Notes: generated by a model from the sequence alone, not told the origin. 64,000 bases of DNA from Nonomuraea guangzhouensis (GCF_019396345.1 NZ_JAHKRM010000006.1:124001-188000); one strand, 5' to 3'. Positions 50,638 through 60,228 are shown, counted from the stretch's first letter. Translations and numbers: made by a program.

Positions 50638-52731
50638 ATGACTGTTCCCGAGCGGCCTCCGCTTGCCATCGTGATCGTCACCTACCAGAGCGGTCAGGTC
50701 ATCGAGGAGTGCCTGCGTTCTCTGGACGCCGTGTTACGCGAGGGTGACCCGTTCCGGATCATCGTCGTGGACAACGACTCCCCTGACGACACGGTGGAGC
50801 GGGTGCTCGCGGCCGGACCGCACGTCGAGCTGATCAGGACGGGCCGTAACGGCGGATTCTCCGCCGGCGTCAACGCGGGCATCGCCGCCGCTTCCGGCTG
50901 CGACGTCCTCGTACTGAACGCCGACATCCGGCTCAGGCCCGGCTCGGTGCGACGGCTGCGCGAGGCGCTGGCCGTGCCCGGCACGGGCATCGCGGTGCCG
51001 CGCCTGCTGGGCGCCGACGGCGAGCTCCAGCTGTCCCAGCGCCGGCGGCCCACCGTCCTGCGGGCCGTGGGGGAGGCCCTGCTCGGCGGGCTCAGGGCGG
51101 GCCGCCACGCGCCGCTGGGCGAGCTGGTCGTCGACCCTCGGGAGTACGAGCGGCCGGGCACGCCCGACTGGGCGACGGGCGCCGCCTGGCTGATCTCGCG
51201 CGCCTGCCTGGACGCGGCCGGACCGCTCGACGAGCGCTACTTCCTGTACTCGGAGGAGACCGAGTACATGCTGCGGATCCGCGACCTCGGCTTCACGGTC
51301 CGCTACGAGCCGGAGGCCGTGGTCGTCCACCTCGGCGGCGAGCAGGCCAACTCCAGCCCGCTGTGGACGCTCGCCGCCGCCAACCGGGTGCGGCTGCACC
51401 GGCAGCGGTACGGCAGGCCCCGCGCGGTGCTCATGCGCCTGGCGGTCGCCCTGAACGAGGCGCTGCGCGCCGTCACCCGCGGCCGGCGGGCGGGGGAGCG
51501 GCACCGGGCGGCCCTCCGCGAGCTCGCGACGATGGCCGAGTGGCCCACGCCGCCGGGCGGCCCTTTATCGCCGCCGGCCTATGTCTGCTTCGCCGCCCAG
51601 GACTGGTGGTACCACAACCGGGCGCACTCCGACTTCCAGCTCATGCGGCACCTCGCGGGATCGCGCAAGGTGCTGATCGTCAACAGCATCGGCATGCGGA
51701 TGCCGTTGCCCGGCCGCTCCACCTTCGTGCTCCGGCGCATCGCCAGGAAGCTGCGCAGTGTGGCCAAGTTCGTCAGGCGGGTGGAGCCCGACCTGTGGGT
51801 GATGTCGCCGCTCCCGCTCCCCCTGTACGGCTCGCGCCTGGGCCGCGGCCTGAACGCCTGGCTGGTCAGGACGCAGGTGCGGGCGGTCTGCCGGGCGCTG
51901 GGCCTGAAGGTGCCGGTGATCGTGGTGACCATCCCCACCGCCTGGGACGTGGTCCGCCCGATGCGCCGCCGCGCGCTGATCTTCAACCGCTCGGACCGCC
52001 ACTCCGCCTTCCCCGAGTCCGACACGGACACCATCGAGACCCTCGAACGCGACCTGCTGGAACGTGCCGACCACGTGGTCTACGCCAGCCGTGGGCTCAT
52101 GGCCGAGGAACGCCCGATCGCGGGCACGCGGGCGCGCTTCCTCGACCACGGGGTCGACCTGGAGCACTTCAGCCGCGTCCCGGCCGACCGGCAGCCCGCC
52201 GACCTGCGCGCCGTCCCTGGGCCGCGGATCGGCTTCTTCGGCGCCCTGGACGACTTCGTGGTGGACTTCGACCTGCTGGAACAGGTCGCGATCGGCCTGC
52301 CCGAGGCGTCGCTCGTGCTCGTCGGCGACGCGAACGGGCAGATCGAGCGGCTCACGAAGCATCCCAACGTGCACTGGCTGGGGTTACGCCCCTATTCGGT
52401 GATCCCCGCCTACGGCTCGGGCTTCGACGTCGCGATCATGCCATGGCTCGACAACGAGTGGATCAAGCACGCGAACCCGATCAAGCTGAAGGAGTTCCTG
52501 GCGCTCGGCCTGCCCGTGGTCAGCACCGAGTTCGACGAGCTGGCCCACTACGCCGGCCGGGTCAGGACCGCGACGACCCCGGAGCAGTTCATCGAGGCCA
52601 TCCGCGTCTGCCTGGCCGAAGGCGGCCCGCAGTCGCCTGAGACGCTGCGCGGCTCGCTGGCCGACGCCTCCTGGTCGGCGCGGGCGGCCGATCTCATGGC
52701 GCTGGCCGAGCAGCCGTCCGACGTGCGGTGA
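50638..52731 (+). CDS. Two-domain glycosyltransferase: GT2 fused to GT4/GT1-like (TuaH-like)
   Basis: This 697-residue protein joins two transferases. Residues about 8-270 are GT-A family 2, rhamnosyltransferase-like (LAIVIVTYQSGQVIEECLRSL, VLNADIRLRPGSV, FLYSEETEYMLRIRDLGF). Residues about 325-690 form a GT-B domain (RVEPDLWVMSPLPLPLYG, IGFFGALDDFVVDFDLL, HPNVHWLGLRPY, NPIKLKEFLALGLPVVST). The linked activities probably add two successive sugars, the first perhaps rhamnose. Start ATG 50638 has no close ribosome site. Confidence 0.88.
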   Translation: MTVPERPPLAIVIVTYQSGQVIEECLRSLDAVLREGDPFRIIVVDNDSPDDTVERVLAAGPHVELIRTGRNGGFSAGVNAGIAAASGCDVLVLNADIRLRPGSVRRLREALAVPGTGIAVPRLLGADGELQLSQRRRPTVLRAVGEALLGGLRAGRHAPLGELVVDPREYERPGTPDWATGAAWLISRACLDAAGPLDERYFLYSEETEYMLRIRDLGFTVRYEPEAVVVHLGGEQANSSPLWTLAAANRVRLHRQRYGRPRAVLMRLAVALNEALRAVTRGRRAGERHRAALRELATMAEWPTPPGGPLSPPAYVCFAAQDWWYHNRAHSDFQLMRHLAGSRKVLIVNSIGMRMPLPGRSTFVLRRIARKLRSVAKFVRRVEPDLWVMSPLPLPLYGSRLGRGLNAWLVRTQVRAVCRALGLKVPVIVVTIPTAWDVVRPMRRRALIFNRSDRHSAFPESDTDTIETLERDLLERADHVVYASRGLMAEERPIAGTRARFLDHGVDLEHFSRVPADRQPADLRAVPGPRIGFFGALDDFVVDFDLLEQVAIGLPEASLVLVGDANGQIERLTKHPNVHWLGLRPYSVIPAYGSGFDVAIMPWLDNEWIKHANPIKLKEFLALGLPVVSTEFDELAHYAGRVRTATTPEQFIEAIRVCLAEGGPQSPETLRGSLADASWSARAADLMALAEQPSDVR

Positions 52732-54026
52732 TGAAGGTGAGGCTGACGACGATCGCGCAGTGGGCGGCGCTCCTGACCGCCGCGGCGGTGGCCGTCGGGG
52801 GCTGGCTGTGGCTGCGGTCCGTGCCGCCGAAGCCTGTGGCGAGCACGCTGCCCGCTCTGACGATGGCCTTGAGAGCGGTGCCGTGGGAAGGCGGCCCGGC
52901 CGCCTACGCGGGTTCGGCGGCGGCCGTGCAGGGAGGCTGGACCCGTCCGGGGTTCTTCCCCGTGGGGCTCTGGTTCGCCTCGGCGCGTACCGGCAGGGAG
53001 ATCGCGCTGGACCGGGCGGCCGGGATCAACACCTACGTCGAGCTGACCGACGGCAGCCGCCCCGCGCTGCTCAGGCAGTCCGGCATGACCGCGCTGACCA
53101 GCCGGCGGCTGCCCGGCGCGGGCGCGGAGACCGTGGGCTGGCTGATCGCCGACAAGGCCGACGTGTGGGCGGGGCCCGGCAACGGGCGGTGGACGGGCGC
53201 CCGGGGCTTCGACCGGCCCGTGTGCGCCCCCGTGCTCACCGCGTGCGGCTACACCGTCCTGCGTACGCTCGCCGCGCGCCTGCCCAAGGGCGACCGGCTG
53301 CGGTACGCCTCCTTCGGCAAGGGCGTGGCCTACTGGGAGGACGAGGCGCAGGCCGCCAAGTTCGTCAACGGCTACACCGACGTGGTCGCGGCCGACGTCT
53401 CCTGGTACGGCGACGCCAACGTCTGCGCGGAGGCCACCCGGTGGCTGCAGCTCCCGGCGGCCCAGTGCCGCCTGGCCGCCAACTACGGCGCGACCGTCGA
53501 GCGGCTGCGCGCCCTGGACGCCGCCGACGGCCGACGGCAGCCGGTCTTCGCGATCATCGCGCTCTCCGGCCTCACGCCCGAGCAGGTGGGCGGCGCGGCG
53601 ATGAGCGCGCTGATCCACGGCGCCAGGGGAATCGTCTACGACGCGCACGGCACGCGACCGGGTTGCCAGGTGGACAACGTGCTCCGCCGCGCCTGCGGGA
53701 AGGCGGTCAGGCGCGGGGTCGCCGAACTCGACGGCCGGATCAAACGGCTCGCGCCGGTGCTCAACACCCAGTCGTACGCCTACGACTTTGCCCCCGAGCT
53801 GGACACCATGCTGAAGCGCCACAACGGCGCCACCTACCTGTTCGCGATGCTCGGCCGCGGCCAGGCTCCGGGGCGGCACGTGCTGACCGTACCCAGCGAT
53901 CTGTCGGCGTCGGGCCGCGTCGAGGAGGTCTTCGAGAAGCGGACCATCCAGGCCGACAAGGCGGGACACTTCACCGAGACCTTCGACGCGGAGCACAGCT
54001 ATCACGTCTACCGGATCGCCCCGTAG
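52731..54026 (+). CDS. Membrane-anchored glycosidase-like protein, catalytic glutamates substituted
   Basis: A 431-residue protein (ATG 52731, overlapping the previous TGA) with an N-terminal anchor helix (about 10-28) and an extracytoplasmic barrel-like domain. It is a tandem paralogue of the next gene. Both share GW(L/M)IAD, FVNGYTDV, LAPVLNTQSY and six aligned cysteines that could make three disulfides. Where the second copy has E134 (IADEAD) and E270 (FVELG), this one has K142 (IADKAD) and A277 (IIALS). If those are the catalytic pair, this copy is inactive, and a binding or structural role is likely. Confidence 0.7.
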   Translation: MKVRLTTIAQWAALLTAAAVAVGGWLWLRSVPPKPVASTLPALTMALRAVPWEGGPAAYAGSAAAVQGGWTRPGFFPVGLWFASARTGREIALDRAAGINTYVELTDGSRPALLRQSGMTALTSRRLPGAGAETVGWLIADKADVWAGPGNGRWTGARGFDRPVCAPVLTACGYTVLRTLAARLPKGDRLRYASFGKGVAYWEDEAQAAKFVNGYTDVVAADVSWYGDANVCAEATRWLQLPAAQCRLAANYGATVERLRALDAADGRRQPVFAIIALSGLTPEQVGGAAMSALIHGARGIVYDAHGTRPGCQVDNVLRRACGKAVRRGVAELDGRIKRLAPVLNTQSYAYDFAPELDTMLKRHNGATYLFAMLGRGQAPGRHVLTVPSDLSASGRVEEVFEKRTIQADKAGHFTETFDAEHSYHVYRIAP

Positions 54027-54037
54027 CTGGGAGGGCT

Positions 54038-55333
54038 ATGTCTTCTCGAACGACGAACAGACGGATCCTGCTGATCGCGATCACCGTCGTGCTGGTGATC
54101 GCCGTGGGCTGGGTCATCGCGGGGGCGAAGTCGACCCGCGACGATCTGGGCCTGCCGCGCGTCCCCTGGGACGGGGGCCCGGCCTATTACGGCCGGTTCG
54201 CCGCGCCGGCCGCCGCGGGCTGGAGCGATCCGTCGTTCTTCCCCATCGGGGTCTGGTTCGAGTCCGTGGTCGACGAACGCGACGTGCGGATGGACAAGGA
54301 GGCCGGGCTCAACACCTACGTCGAGCTGACCGCCAACAGCGACATGGGCCTGGTCCGGAGCAACGGGATGTCGGCCATCACCAGCAAGCCCCTGGCCGGA
54401 TCGGGCAGCGAGACGGTCGGCTGGATGATCGCCGACGAGGCCGACATGTTCGCCGGGCCCGGCGACGGCGTCTGGAGCGGCAAGTACGGCGGCGAAGGGC
54501 AGGTGTGCCTGCCTGACAAGCCGCCCTGCGGCTACACCGCGATGCGCACGCTCAAGGACAAGCTGCCCAAGAACGACGGCCGCCTGCACTACGCCAACTA
54601 CGGCAAGGGCATCGCCATGTGGGAGAACGACGGCGAGGCGACGAAGTTCGTCAACGGCTACACCGACGTCATGTCCACCGACGTGTACTGGTACACCGAC
54701 ACCGGCATCTGCGAGGAGGCCGAGAACTTCCTCAAGCTGCCCCGTGACCGCTGCCCGCGGGCCGCCAACTACGGCCAGGTCGTCGACCGGGGCAGGCAGC
54801 TCGACGCTCTCGACGGCAAGAGGCAGCCGATCTACGCGTTCGTGGAGCTCGGCTGGCCGGGCACCAACGGCCTGCGCTCGATCGCCGGCGACGAGTTGGC
54901 CGGCGCGGTGATGAACTCCCTCATCCACGAGGCGCGCGGCATCATCTACTTCAACCACAGCTTCGCCGGGCCCTGCCCGACCCAGCACGTGCTGCGTGAG
55001 CCGTGCGCCCAGGGGATCAGGACGGTCGCGACGGAGCTGAACCGCCGGATCCGCACGCTCGCGCCCGTACTGAACACCCAGTCCTATGTCCACACCTTCG
55101 CGCCGGGACTCGACACCATGCTCAAGGACCTCGACGGCTCCTCGTACGTGTTCGCCATGCCCAAGGCGGGCGTCCAGCCGGGACCGCAGACACTGCGGCT
55201 GCCCGAAGCCCTGGCCTCGGCCTCCAGCGTGGAGGTGCTGTTCGAGAACCGGACCCTTCCGGTGAAGGACGGCGGCTTCACCGACACCTTCGAGCGGGAG
55301 AACAGCTACCACGTCTACAAGGTCACGCCATGA
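54038..55333 (+). CDS. Membrane-anchored glycosidase-like protein (candidate active copy)
   Basis: A 431-residue protein with the same length and plan as the preceding gene. An N-terminal anchor helix (about 10-28) leads to a barrel-like domain with NTYVELTANSD, GWMIADEADM (E134), TDVYWYT and YAFVELGWPG (E270). Two glutamates at these strand ends fit the acid/base and nucleophile of a retaining clan-A-like glycosidase. It is a candidate for trimming or anchoring the polymer of this locus. GGGAGGG precedes ATG 54038. It is coupled to the oxidoreductase downstream (ATGA). Confidence 0.72.
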   Translation: MSSRTTNRRILLIAITVVLVIAVGWVIAGAKSTRDDLGLPRVPWDGGPAYYGRFAAPAAAGWSDPSFFPIGVWFESVVDERDVRMDKEAGLNTYVELTANSDMGLVRSNGMSAITSKPLAGSGSETVGWMIADEADMFAGPGDGVWSGKYGGEGQVCLPDKPPCGYTAMRTLKDKLPKNDGRLHYANYGKGIAMWENDGEATKFVNGYTDVMSTDVYWYTDTGICEEAENFLKLPRDRCPRAANYGQVVDRGRQLDALDGKRQPIYAFVELGWPGTNGLRSIAGDELAGAVMNSLIHEARGIIYFNHSFAGPCPTQHVLREPCAQGIRTVATELNRRIRTLAPVLNTQSYVHTFAPGLDTMLKDLDGSSYVFAMPKAGVQPGPQTLRLPEALASASSVEVLFENRTLPVKDGGFTDTFERENSYHVYKVTP

Positions 55334-56205
55334 GCGCGCCGGTGGAAGTGGGCCTGGTGGGCGCGGGCCCCTGGGCGCGGGACTTCCACGCGCCCCTGTT
55401 CGCCGCCGGGCCCGAGACCCGGCTGGCGGGCGTGTGGAGCAGGCGGGCCCCGGCAGCGGAGGCGCTGGCCGAGCGGTTCGGCGTGCCCGCCTTCACCTCC
55501 TACGAGCGGCTGCTGGAGCGCAGCGAGGCCGTGGTCTTCGCCGTCCCGCCCGACGTCCAGGCGGTCATGGCCGTGCAGGCGGCGTGGCAGGGCCGGGCGC
55601 TGCTGCTGGAGAAGCCGATCGCGCTGACCGTACGCGACGCGCAGGCGCTGGCCGACGCGGTGGACGCCACGGGCGTGGCCACGCAGCTCGTGCTCACCAA
55701 CCGCTACCGTCCCGTGGTCCGCGAGTTCCTGAAGCAGGCCCGCGACTTCCCGGCCATCGGCGGCCGCGCCTGCCAGACCACCGGCGAGTTCCTCGACGAC
55801 ACCTTCGCCGACAGCCCGTGGCGCTCCCGCGCGGGCGTGCTCTACAACACCGGCCCGCACGGCCTGGACCTGCTCGACGCGGCGCTGGGCCGCATCACGG
55901 AGATCAGGCCGGCCGGCAACGCGGCCGGCTTCCTGGCGCTGACCTGCCTGCACGAGAACGAGGTGATCAGCCAGCTCACGATCAGCGGCCGGGTCCCGCC
56001 ACGCCGCAGGACCCGCTATGAGCTGTACGGCCCGGAGGGCACGCTGGTGCTCGACTCCGAGCTGCTGCCGGAGGACTCGATAGAGACCAGGGCGACCCTG
56101 CGCTGCGAGTTCGCCACCGCCGTACGGACGGGGCGGTCACACGAGATCGACGTGCACCGGGGCCTGCACCTGCAGCGGCTCCTGGCGCAGGCCGAGCCGC
56201 GCTAA
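55330..56205 (+). CDS. Gfo/Idh/MocA-family NAD(P)-dependent oxidoreductase
   Basis: This 291-residue protein begins with a Rossmann fold (VGLVGAGPWARDFHAPLF). EKPIALT is the conserved EKP motif with the catalytic lysine. The C-terminal alpha/beta domain contains the NTGPHGLDLLD histidine motif. It probably oxidises or reduces a sugar, perhaps to a keto or uronate form used in the polymer. It overlaps the convergent acyltransferase gene by four bases. Confidence 0.88.
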   Translation: MSAPVEVGLVGAGPWARDFHAPLFAAGPETRLAGVWSRRAPAAEALAERFGVPAFTSYERLLERSEAVVFAVPPDVQAVMAVQAAWQGRALLLEKPIALTVRDAQALADAVDATGVATQLVLTNRYRPVVREFLKQARDFPAIGGRACQTTGEFLDDTFADSPWRSRAGVLYNTGPHGLDLLDAALGRITEIRPAGNAAGFLALTCLHENEVISQLTISGRVPPRRRTRYELYGPEGTLVLDSELLPEDSIETRATLRCEFATAVRTGRSHEIDVHRGLHLQRLLAQAEPR

Positions 56206-57272
56206 GAGGTCTCCGGGACCGGCGCGGCGGCCGGGACCGGGGCGGGTCTGCGATGGCGCAGGCGCAGCGCGGGCTGTTCGAGCAGCCGCCAGCTCAGGGC
56301 AGCCAGCGGCAGCACGATGGCGACCGTTGCGAGCAACACGAGCACGGGCTCCCGGAGGCCGGACTGGACCAGGACCTGCTGGGCGGGGAAGGCCAGCAGG
56401 TAGGTGCCGTACGACAGGTCGTACGAGCCGGTGGGACGGTGCAGCCACGCCGGCGCGCGGAAGGCGATGAGGAACGTCAGGCAGGTGACCGCCGCGATCG
56501 CCGCCAGATTGGCCACCGGCGTGCCCCACAGCAGCCGCCACGCGATGACCACGAGGGCCGTCAGCCAGAGCGGCGGGACCCAGCGGACCTCGCGGATCAG
56601 CATCCCGAGCGCGAAGAACGCCACGGGCTGCGCGGCGTAGGCCGACACGACCAGCGGGATGAGCGGACCGGAGTAGCCGGTGAGATGCACGGCCGAAGCG
56701 GCGGCCAGCCCGAGCAGCACCAGCCCCACCAGGACCGTCCGGCGCCGCAGCAGGCCCAGCAGGCCCATCACGGCCACGCCGATGTAGCAGAGCACCTCCA
56801 CCCAGATCGTCCAGAGCGACCCGTTGACCGCGCCCGGATAGGGGAGCCCCTGGAAGACGCCGGGCAGCGAGTAGCTCACCGGCTGGATGAGCAGCCCTCT
56901 GGCGATGTAGCTCCAGGCACCGGTGCCGGAGAAGTACGAGGCGGCGGGCAGCACGCTCACCAACGGGCCGAGCAGCAGGGCCGTGACGATGACGACCAGC
57001 GCGTACGCGGGATAGATGCGCAGCGCCCTGCGTACCGTGTAGCGGCGTAACGACGGGTCCGACAGCCAGCTCGTGCTGATCAGATAGCCGCTGATGAGGA
57101 AGAAGACGCCGACGCCTATGCCGCCGACGCCGATCCCGCTGGCCGGTGTCAGCGGTGAGCCGTGCCCGGTGAGCACCCAGCTGTGTTCGACAATGACCGC
57201 GAGCGCTCCGAGGAGGCGCAGCAGGTTGAAGGCGTTCAGCCGGGATCGGGCTTCTTTTGGCGCTTCGGCCAC
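56202..57272 (-). CDS. Acyltransferase-3 family membrane O-acyltransferase
   Basis: A 356-residue protein with ten hydrophobic helices. It opens with NAFNLLRLLGALAVIVEHSW (the His and Arg of the family) and VGVFFLISGYLIS, then ends with basic residues. Such enzymes O-acetylate surface polysaccharides from the cytoplasmic side. As the last gene of the locus, it faces the main operon. Confidence 0.9.
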   Translation of the reverse strand: MAEAPKEARSRLNAFNLLRLLGALAVIVEHSWVLTGHGSPLTPASGIGVGGIGVGVFFLISGYLISTSWLSDPSLRRYTVRRALRIYPAYALVVIVTALLLGPLVSVLPAASYFSGTGAWSYIARGLLIQPVSYSLPGVFQGLPYPGAVNGSLWTIWVEVLCYIGVAVMGLLGLLRRRTVLVGLVLLGLAAASAVHLTGYSGPLIPLVVSAYAAQPVAFFALGMLIREVRWVPPLWLTALVVIAWRLLWGTPVANLAAIAAVTCLTFLIAFRAPAWLHRPTGSYDLSYGTYLLAFPAQQVLVQSGLREPVLVLLATVAIVLPLAALSWRLLEQPALRLRHRRPAPVPAAAPVPETS

Positions 57273-57344
57273 TGCGCAGCTCCCCCGCGAGTCCGATGCA
57301 TCTGATGTGTATCGGTTCGCGAAGGAGCTGCGTTACCCGGTGGT

Positions 57345-58391
57345 TTAGCCGATACGCCAGGTGTCGCCACCCAGGAGCAGGTCGCTGAGGTCGCCGGGTC
57401 CCTTCTGAGCCACGGCCTCCTCCATCTGCTCGGCCATCAGCACGTCGTACGCGGGCCGGTCGATCGAGCGGAACACGCCGATCGGCACGTGCTCGAACGC
57501 GGGCTCGTCGAGCCGCGACAGCGCGAAGGCCAGCGACGGGTCCGGGTTGTGCGCGTCGTGCACCATGATCTGGTCCGCGCTCACCGAGGCGCGGTCGGCC
57601 ACCTCGATGCCGCCGTTGGCGGCCCTGACGACCGCCTTCGACGCCGACACGATCGGCTGGCCGTGCTCCAGCCTGAGCGTGATGTCGTCGCGGATCTCCG
57701 GATCCTTGAGCTGCTCGAAGGCGTTGTCGTTGAAGATGTTGCAGTTCTGGTAGATCTCCACCAGCGACGTGCCACGGTGAGCGGTGGCCTCACGCAGCAC
57801 CGACTGCAGGTGCTTGCGGTCGGAGTCGATGGTCCTGGCCACGAACGACGCCTCGGCGCCGATGGCCAGCGAGATCGGGTTGAACGGCTTGTCCAGCGAG
57901 CCCATCGGCGTCGATTTGGTGATCTTGCCGACTTCCGAGGTGGGAGAGTACTGGCCCTTGGTCAGACCGTAGATCCTGTTGTTGAACAGCAGGATGTTCA
58001 GGTTGACGTTGCGGCGCAGCGCGTGGATCAGGTGGTTGCCGCCGATCGACAGCGCGTCACCGTCACCCGTGATCACCCACACCGACAGGTCGGGCCTGCT
58101 CGCGGCGAGCCCGGTCGCGATCGCCGGCGCACGGCCGTGGATCGAGTGGAAGCCGTAGGTGTTGAGGTAGTACGGGAAGCGGGACGAGCAGCCGATGCCG
58201 GAGACGAACACGATGTTCTCGCGCTTCAGCCCCAGCTCCGGCAGGAAGCTCTGTACGGCGGCCAGGATCGCGTAGTCACCGCAACCGGGGCACCAGCGGA
58301 CCTCCTGGTCGGACTTGAAGTCCTTCAGGGTCTGCTTGGTGTCGGTCTTGGGGACGAGCGAGAGGCCCCGCCCATTTACCAGCTCAGTCAC
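57345..58391 (-). CDS. korB: 2-oxoacid:ferredoxin oxidoreductase beta subunit
   Basis: A 348-residue TPP-binding subunit. WCPGCGDYAIL holds Fe-S cysteines, and GDGDALSIGGNHLIHALRRN with a following NN in LLFNNRIYG forms the TPP/Mg site. With KorA it converts 2-oxoglutarate (or another 2-oxoacid) and CoA to the acyl-CoA, CO2 and reduced ferredoxin. Its start overlaps the end of korA. Confidence 0.92.
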   Translation of the reverse strand: MTELVNGRGLSLVPKTDTKQTLKDFKSDQEVRWCPGCGDYAILAAVQSFLPELGLKRENIVFVSGIGCSSRFPYYLNTYGFHSIHGRAPAIATGLAASRPDLSVWVITGDGDALSIGGNHLIHALRRNVNLNILLFNNRIYGLTKGQYSPTSEVGKITKSTPMGSLDKPFNPISLAIGAEASFVARTIDSDRKHLQSVLREATAHRGTSLVEIYQNCNIFNDNAFEQLKDPEIRDDITLRLEHGQPIVSASKAVVRAANGGIEVADRASVSADQIMVHDAHNPDPSLAFALSRLDEPAFEHVPIGVFRSIDRPAYDVLMAEQMEEAVAQKGPGDLSDLLLGGDTWRIG

Positions 58392-60228
58392 TGTCGATCA
58401 CGTCCTGGATGACTCCGGCCAGCTCCTCGGCCTTGAACGGAAGCCCGCGCACTCGGTTGTAGCTGATGATGTCGACGAGGTAGCGCGCCCGCAGCAGCAG
58501 GGCGAGCTGGCCCAGGTTGATCTCGGGCAGCAGCACCTTGTCGTAGCTCTTGAGGATCTCGCCGGTGTTGGCGGGCAGGGGGTTGAGGTGCCGCAGGTGC
58601 GCCTGCGCGACCTTGCCACCGGCCCTCCTGATGCGGCGGACGGCCGCCGCGATCGGGCCGTAGGTCGAACCCCAGCCGAGCACCAGCACCTTGGCGTCGC
58701 CGTCGGCGTCATCGACCTCGAGGTCGGGCACGTCGATGCCGGCGATCTTGGCCGCCCGGGTCCTGACCATCAGGTCGTGGTTGTCCGGGTCGTAGCTGAT
58801 GTTGCCCGTGCCGTCGGCCTTCTCGATGCCGCCGATGCGGTGCTCCAGGCCCGGCGTGCCGGGGACGGCCCACGGGCGGGCCAGCGTGTCGGTGTCCCGC
58901 TTGAACGGCAGGAACTCGCCGTCGTCGCCGTTGGGCGCCGTGGTGAACTCCTGGGAGATGTCGGGAAGTTCGGAGACCTCCGGCAGGCGCCACGGCTCGG
59001 AGCCGTTGGCCAGGTAGCCGTCCGACAGCAGCATGACCGGGGTGCGGTACTTGACCGCGATCCGCGCCGCCTCGATGGCCGCGTCGAAGCAGTCGCTCGG
59101 CGACATCGGCGCCACGATCGGCACCGGGGACTCGCCGTTGCGGCCGAACATGGCCATCAGCAGGTCGGTCTGCTCGGTCTTGGTCGGCATGCCGGTGCTC
59201 GGCCCGGCCCGCTGCACGTCCACGATGAGCAGCGGCAGCTCGGTGGTGACCGCCAGGCCGACCGTCTCGGCCTTGAGCGCCACACCGGGCCCCGACGTCG
59301 TGGTCACGCCCAGCGCGCCGCCGAACGCCGCGCCCAGCGCCGCGCCGACGCCGGCGATCTCGTCCTCCGCCTGGAAGGTGCGGACGCCGAACCGCTTGTG
59401 CTTGGACAACTCGTGCAGGATGTCGCTGGCCGGCGTGATCGGGTAGGACCCGAGGAACAGCGGCAGCTTCGACTGCACCGACGCCGCGATCAGGCCGTAG
59501 GCCAGGGCCTGGTTGCCGGAGATGTTGCGGTAGACACCCGGCGCCAGCTGAGCCGGCTTCACCTCGTAGGAGACCGAGAACGCCTCGGTGGTCTCGCCGT
59601 AGTTCCAGCCCGCCTGGAAGGCCGCGATGTTGGCCTTGGCGATCTCCGGCTTCTTGGCGAACTTCTGCTCGAGGAACTTGATCGTGTGCTCGGTCGGCCG
59701 GTGGTACAGCCACGAGAGCAGACCCAGCGCGAACATGTTCTTCGAACGCTCGGCGTCCTTCTTGGACAGATCGAAGCCTTCGAGCGCCTTGACCGTCAGC
59801 GAGGTCAGCGCCACGGCGTGGACGCGCCACTCGCTGAGCGAGTCGTCCTCCAGCGGGTTGACCGCGTAGCCGACCTTCTGCAGGTTGCGCTTGGTGAACT
59901 CGTCGATGTTGGCGATGATGTCGGCGCCGCGGGGCAGGTCACCCAGGTTGGCCTTGAGCGCTGCGGGGTTCATCGCGACGAGCACGTTGGGAGCGTCGCC
60001 TGGCGTCAGGATGTCGTGGTCGGCGAAGTGCAACTGGAAGCTGGAGACGCCGGGCAGCGTGCCTGCGGGGGCCCGGATCTCGGCGGGGAAGTTGGGCAGC
60101 GTCGACAGGTCGTTGCCGAACTCCGCGGTGCCCGCGGTGAAGCGGTCGCCGGTGAGCTGCATGCCGTCGCCGGAGTCGCCGGCGAATCTGATGATCACGC
60201 GGTCGAGTTGCTGGACCTGCTTCGTCAC
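58384..60228 (-). CDS. korA: 2-oxoacid:ferredoxin oxidoreductase alpha subunit (gamma-alpha fusion)
   Basis: A 614-residue protein that joins the gamma domain (1-190, RVIIRFAGDSGDGMQLTGDRF) to the alpha domain (from about 200, GNQALAYGLIAASVQSKLPLFLGSYPITPASDILHEL). QAEDEIAGVGAALGAAFGGA holds the TPP-contacting glutamate, and TTSGPG follows. The actinobacterial KorA type is typically fused like this. It is the first gene of the leftward operon korA-korB. Confidence 0.93.
   Translation of the reverse strand: MTKQVQQLDRVIIRFAGDSGDGMQLTGDRFTAGTAEFGNDLSTLPNFPAEIRAPAGTLPGVSSFQLHFADHDILTPGDAPNVLVAMNPAALKANLGDLPRGADIIANIDEFTKRNLQKVGYAVNPLEDDSLSEWRVHAVALTSLTVKALEGFDLSKKDAERSKNMFALGLLSWLYHRPTEHTIKFLEQKFAKKPEIAKANIAAFQAGWNYGETTEAFSVSYEVKPAQLAPGVYRNISGNQALAYGLIAASVQSKLPLFLGSYPITPASDILHELSKHKRFGVRTFQAEDEIAGVGAALGAAFGGALGVTTTSGPGVALKAETVGLAVTTELPLLIVDVQRAGPSTGMPTKTEQTDLLMAMFGRNGESPVPIVAPMSPSDCFDAAIEAARIAVKYRTPVMLLSDGYLANGSEPWRLPEVSELPDISQEFTTAPNGDDGEFLPFKRDTDTLARPWAVPGTPGLEHRIGGIEKADGTGNISYDPDNHDLMVRTRAAKIAGIDVPDLEVDDADGDAKVLVLGWGSTYGPIAAAVRRIRRAGGKVAQAHLRHLNPLPANTGEILKSYDKVLLPEINLGQLALLLRARYLVDIISYNRVRGLPFKAEELAGVIQDVIDSD

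Noticed and set aside
29672..57272. The polysaccharide locus read as a mobile island
   Set aside because: No integrase, transposase, tRNA or direct-repeat boundary is visible. GC content and codon use look like the flanks apart from the A/T-rich promoter gaps.
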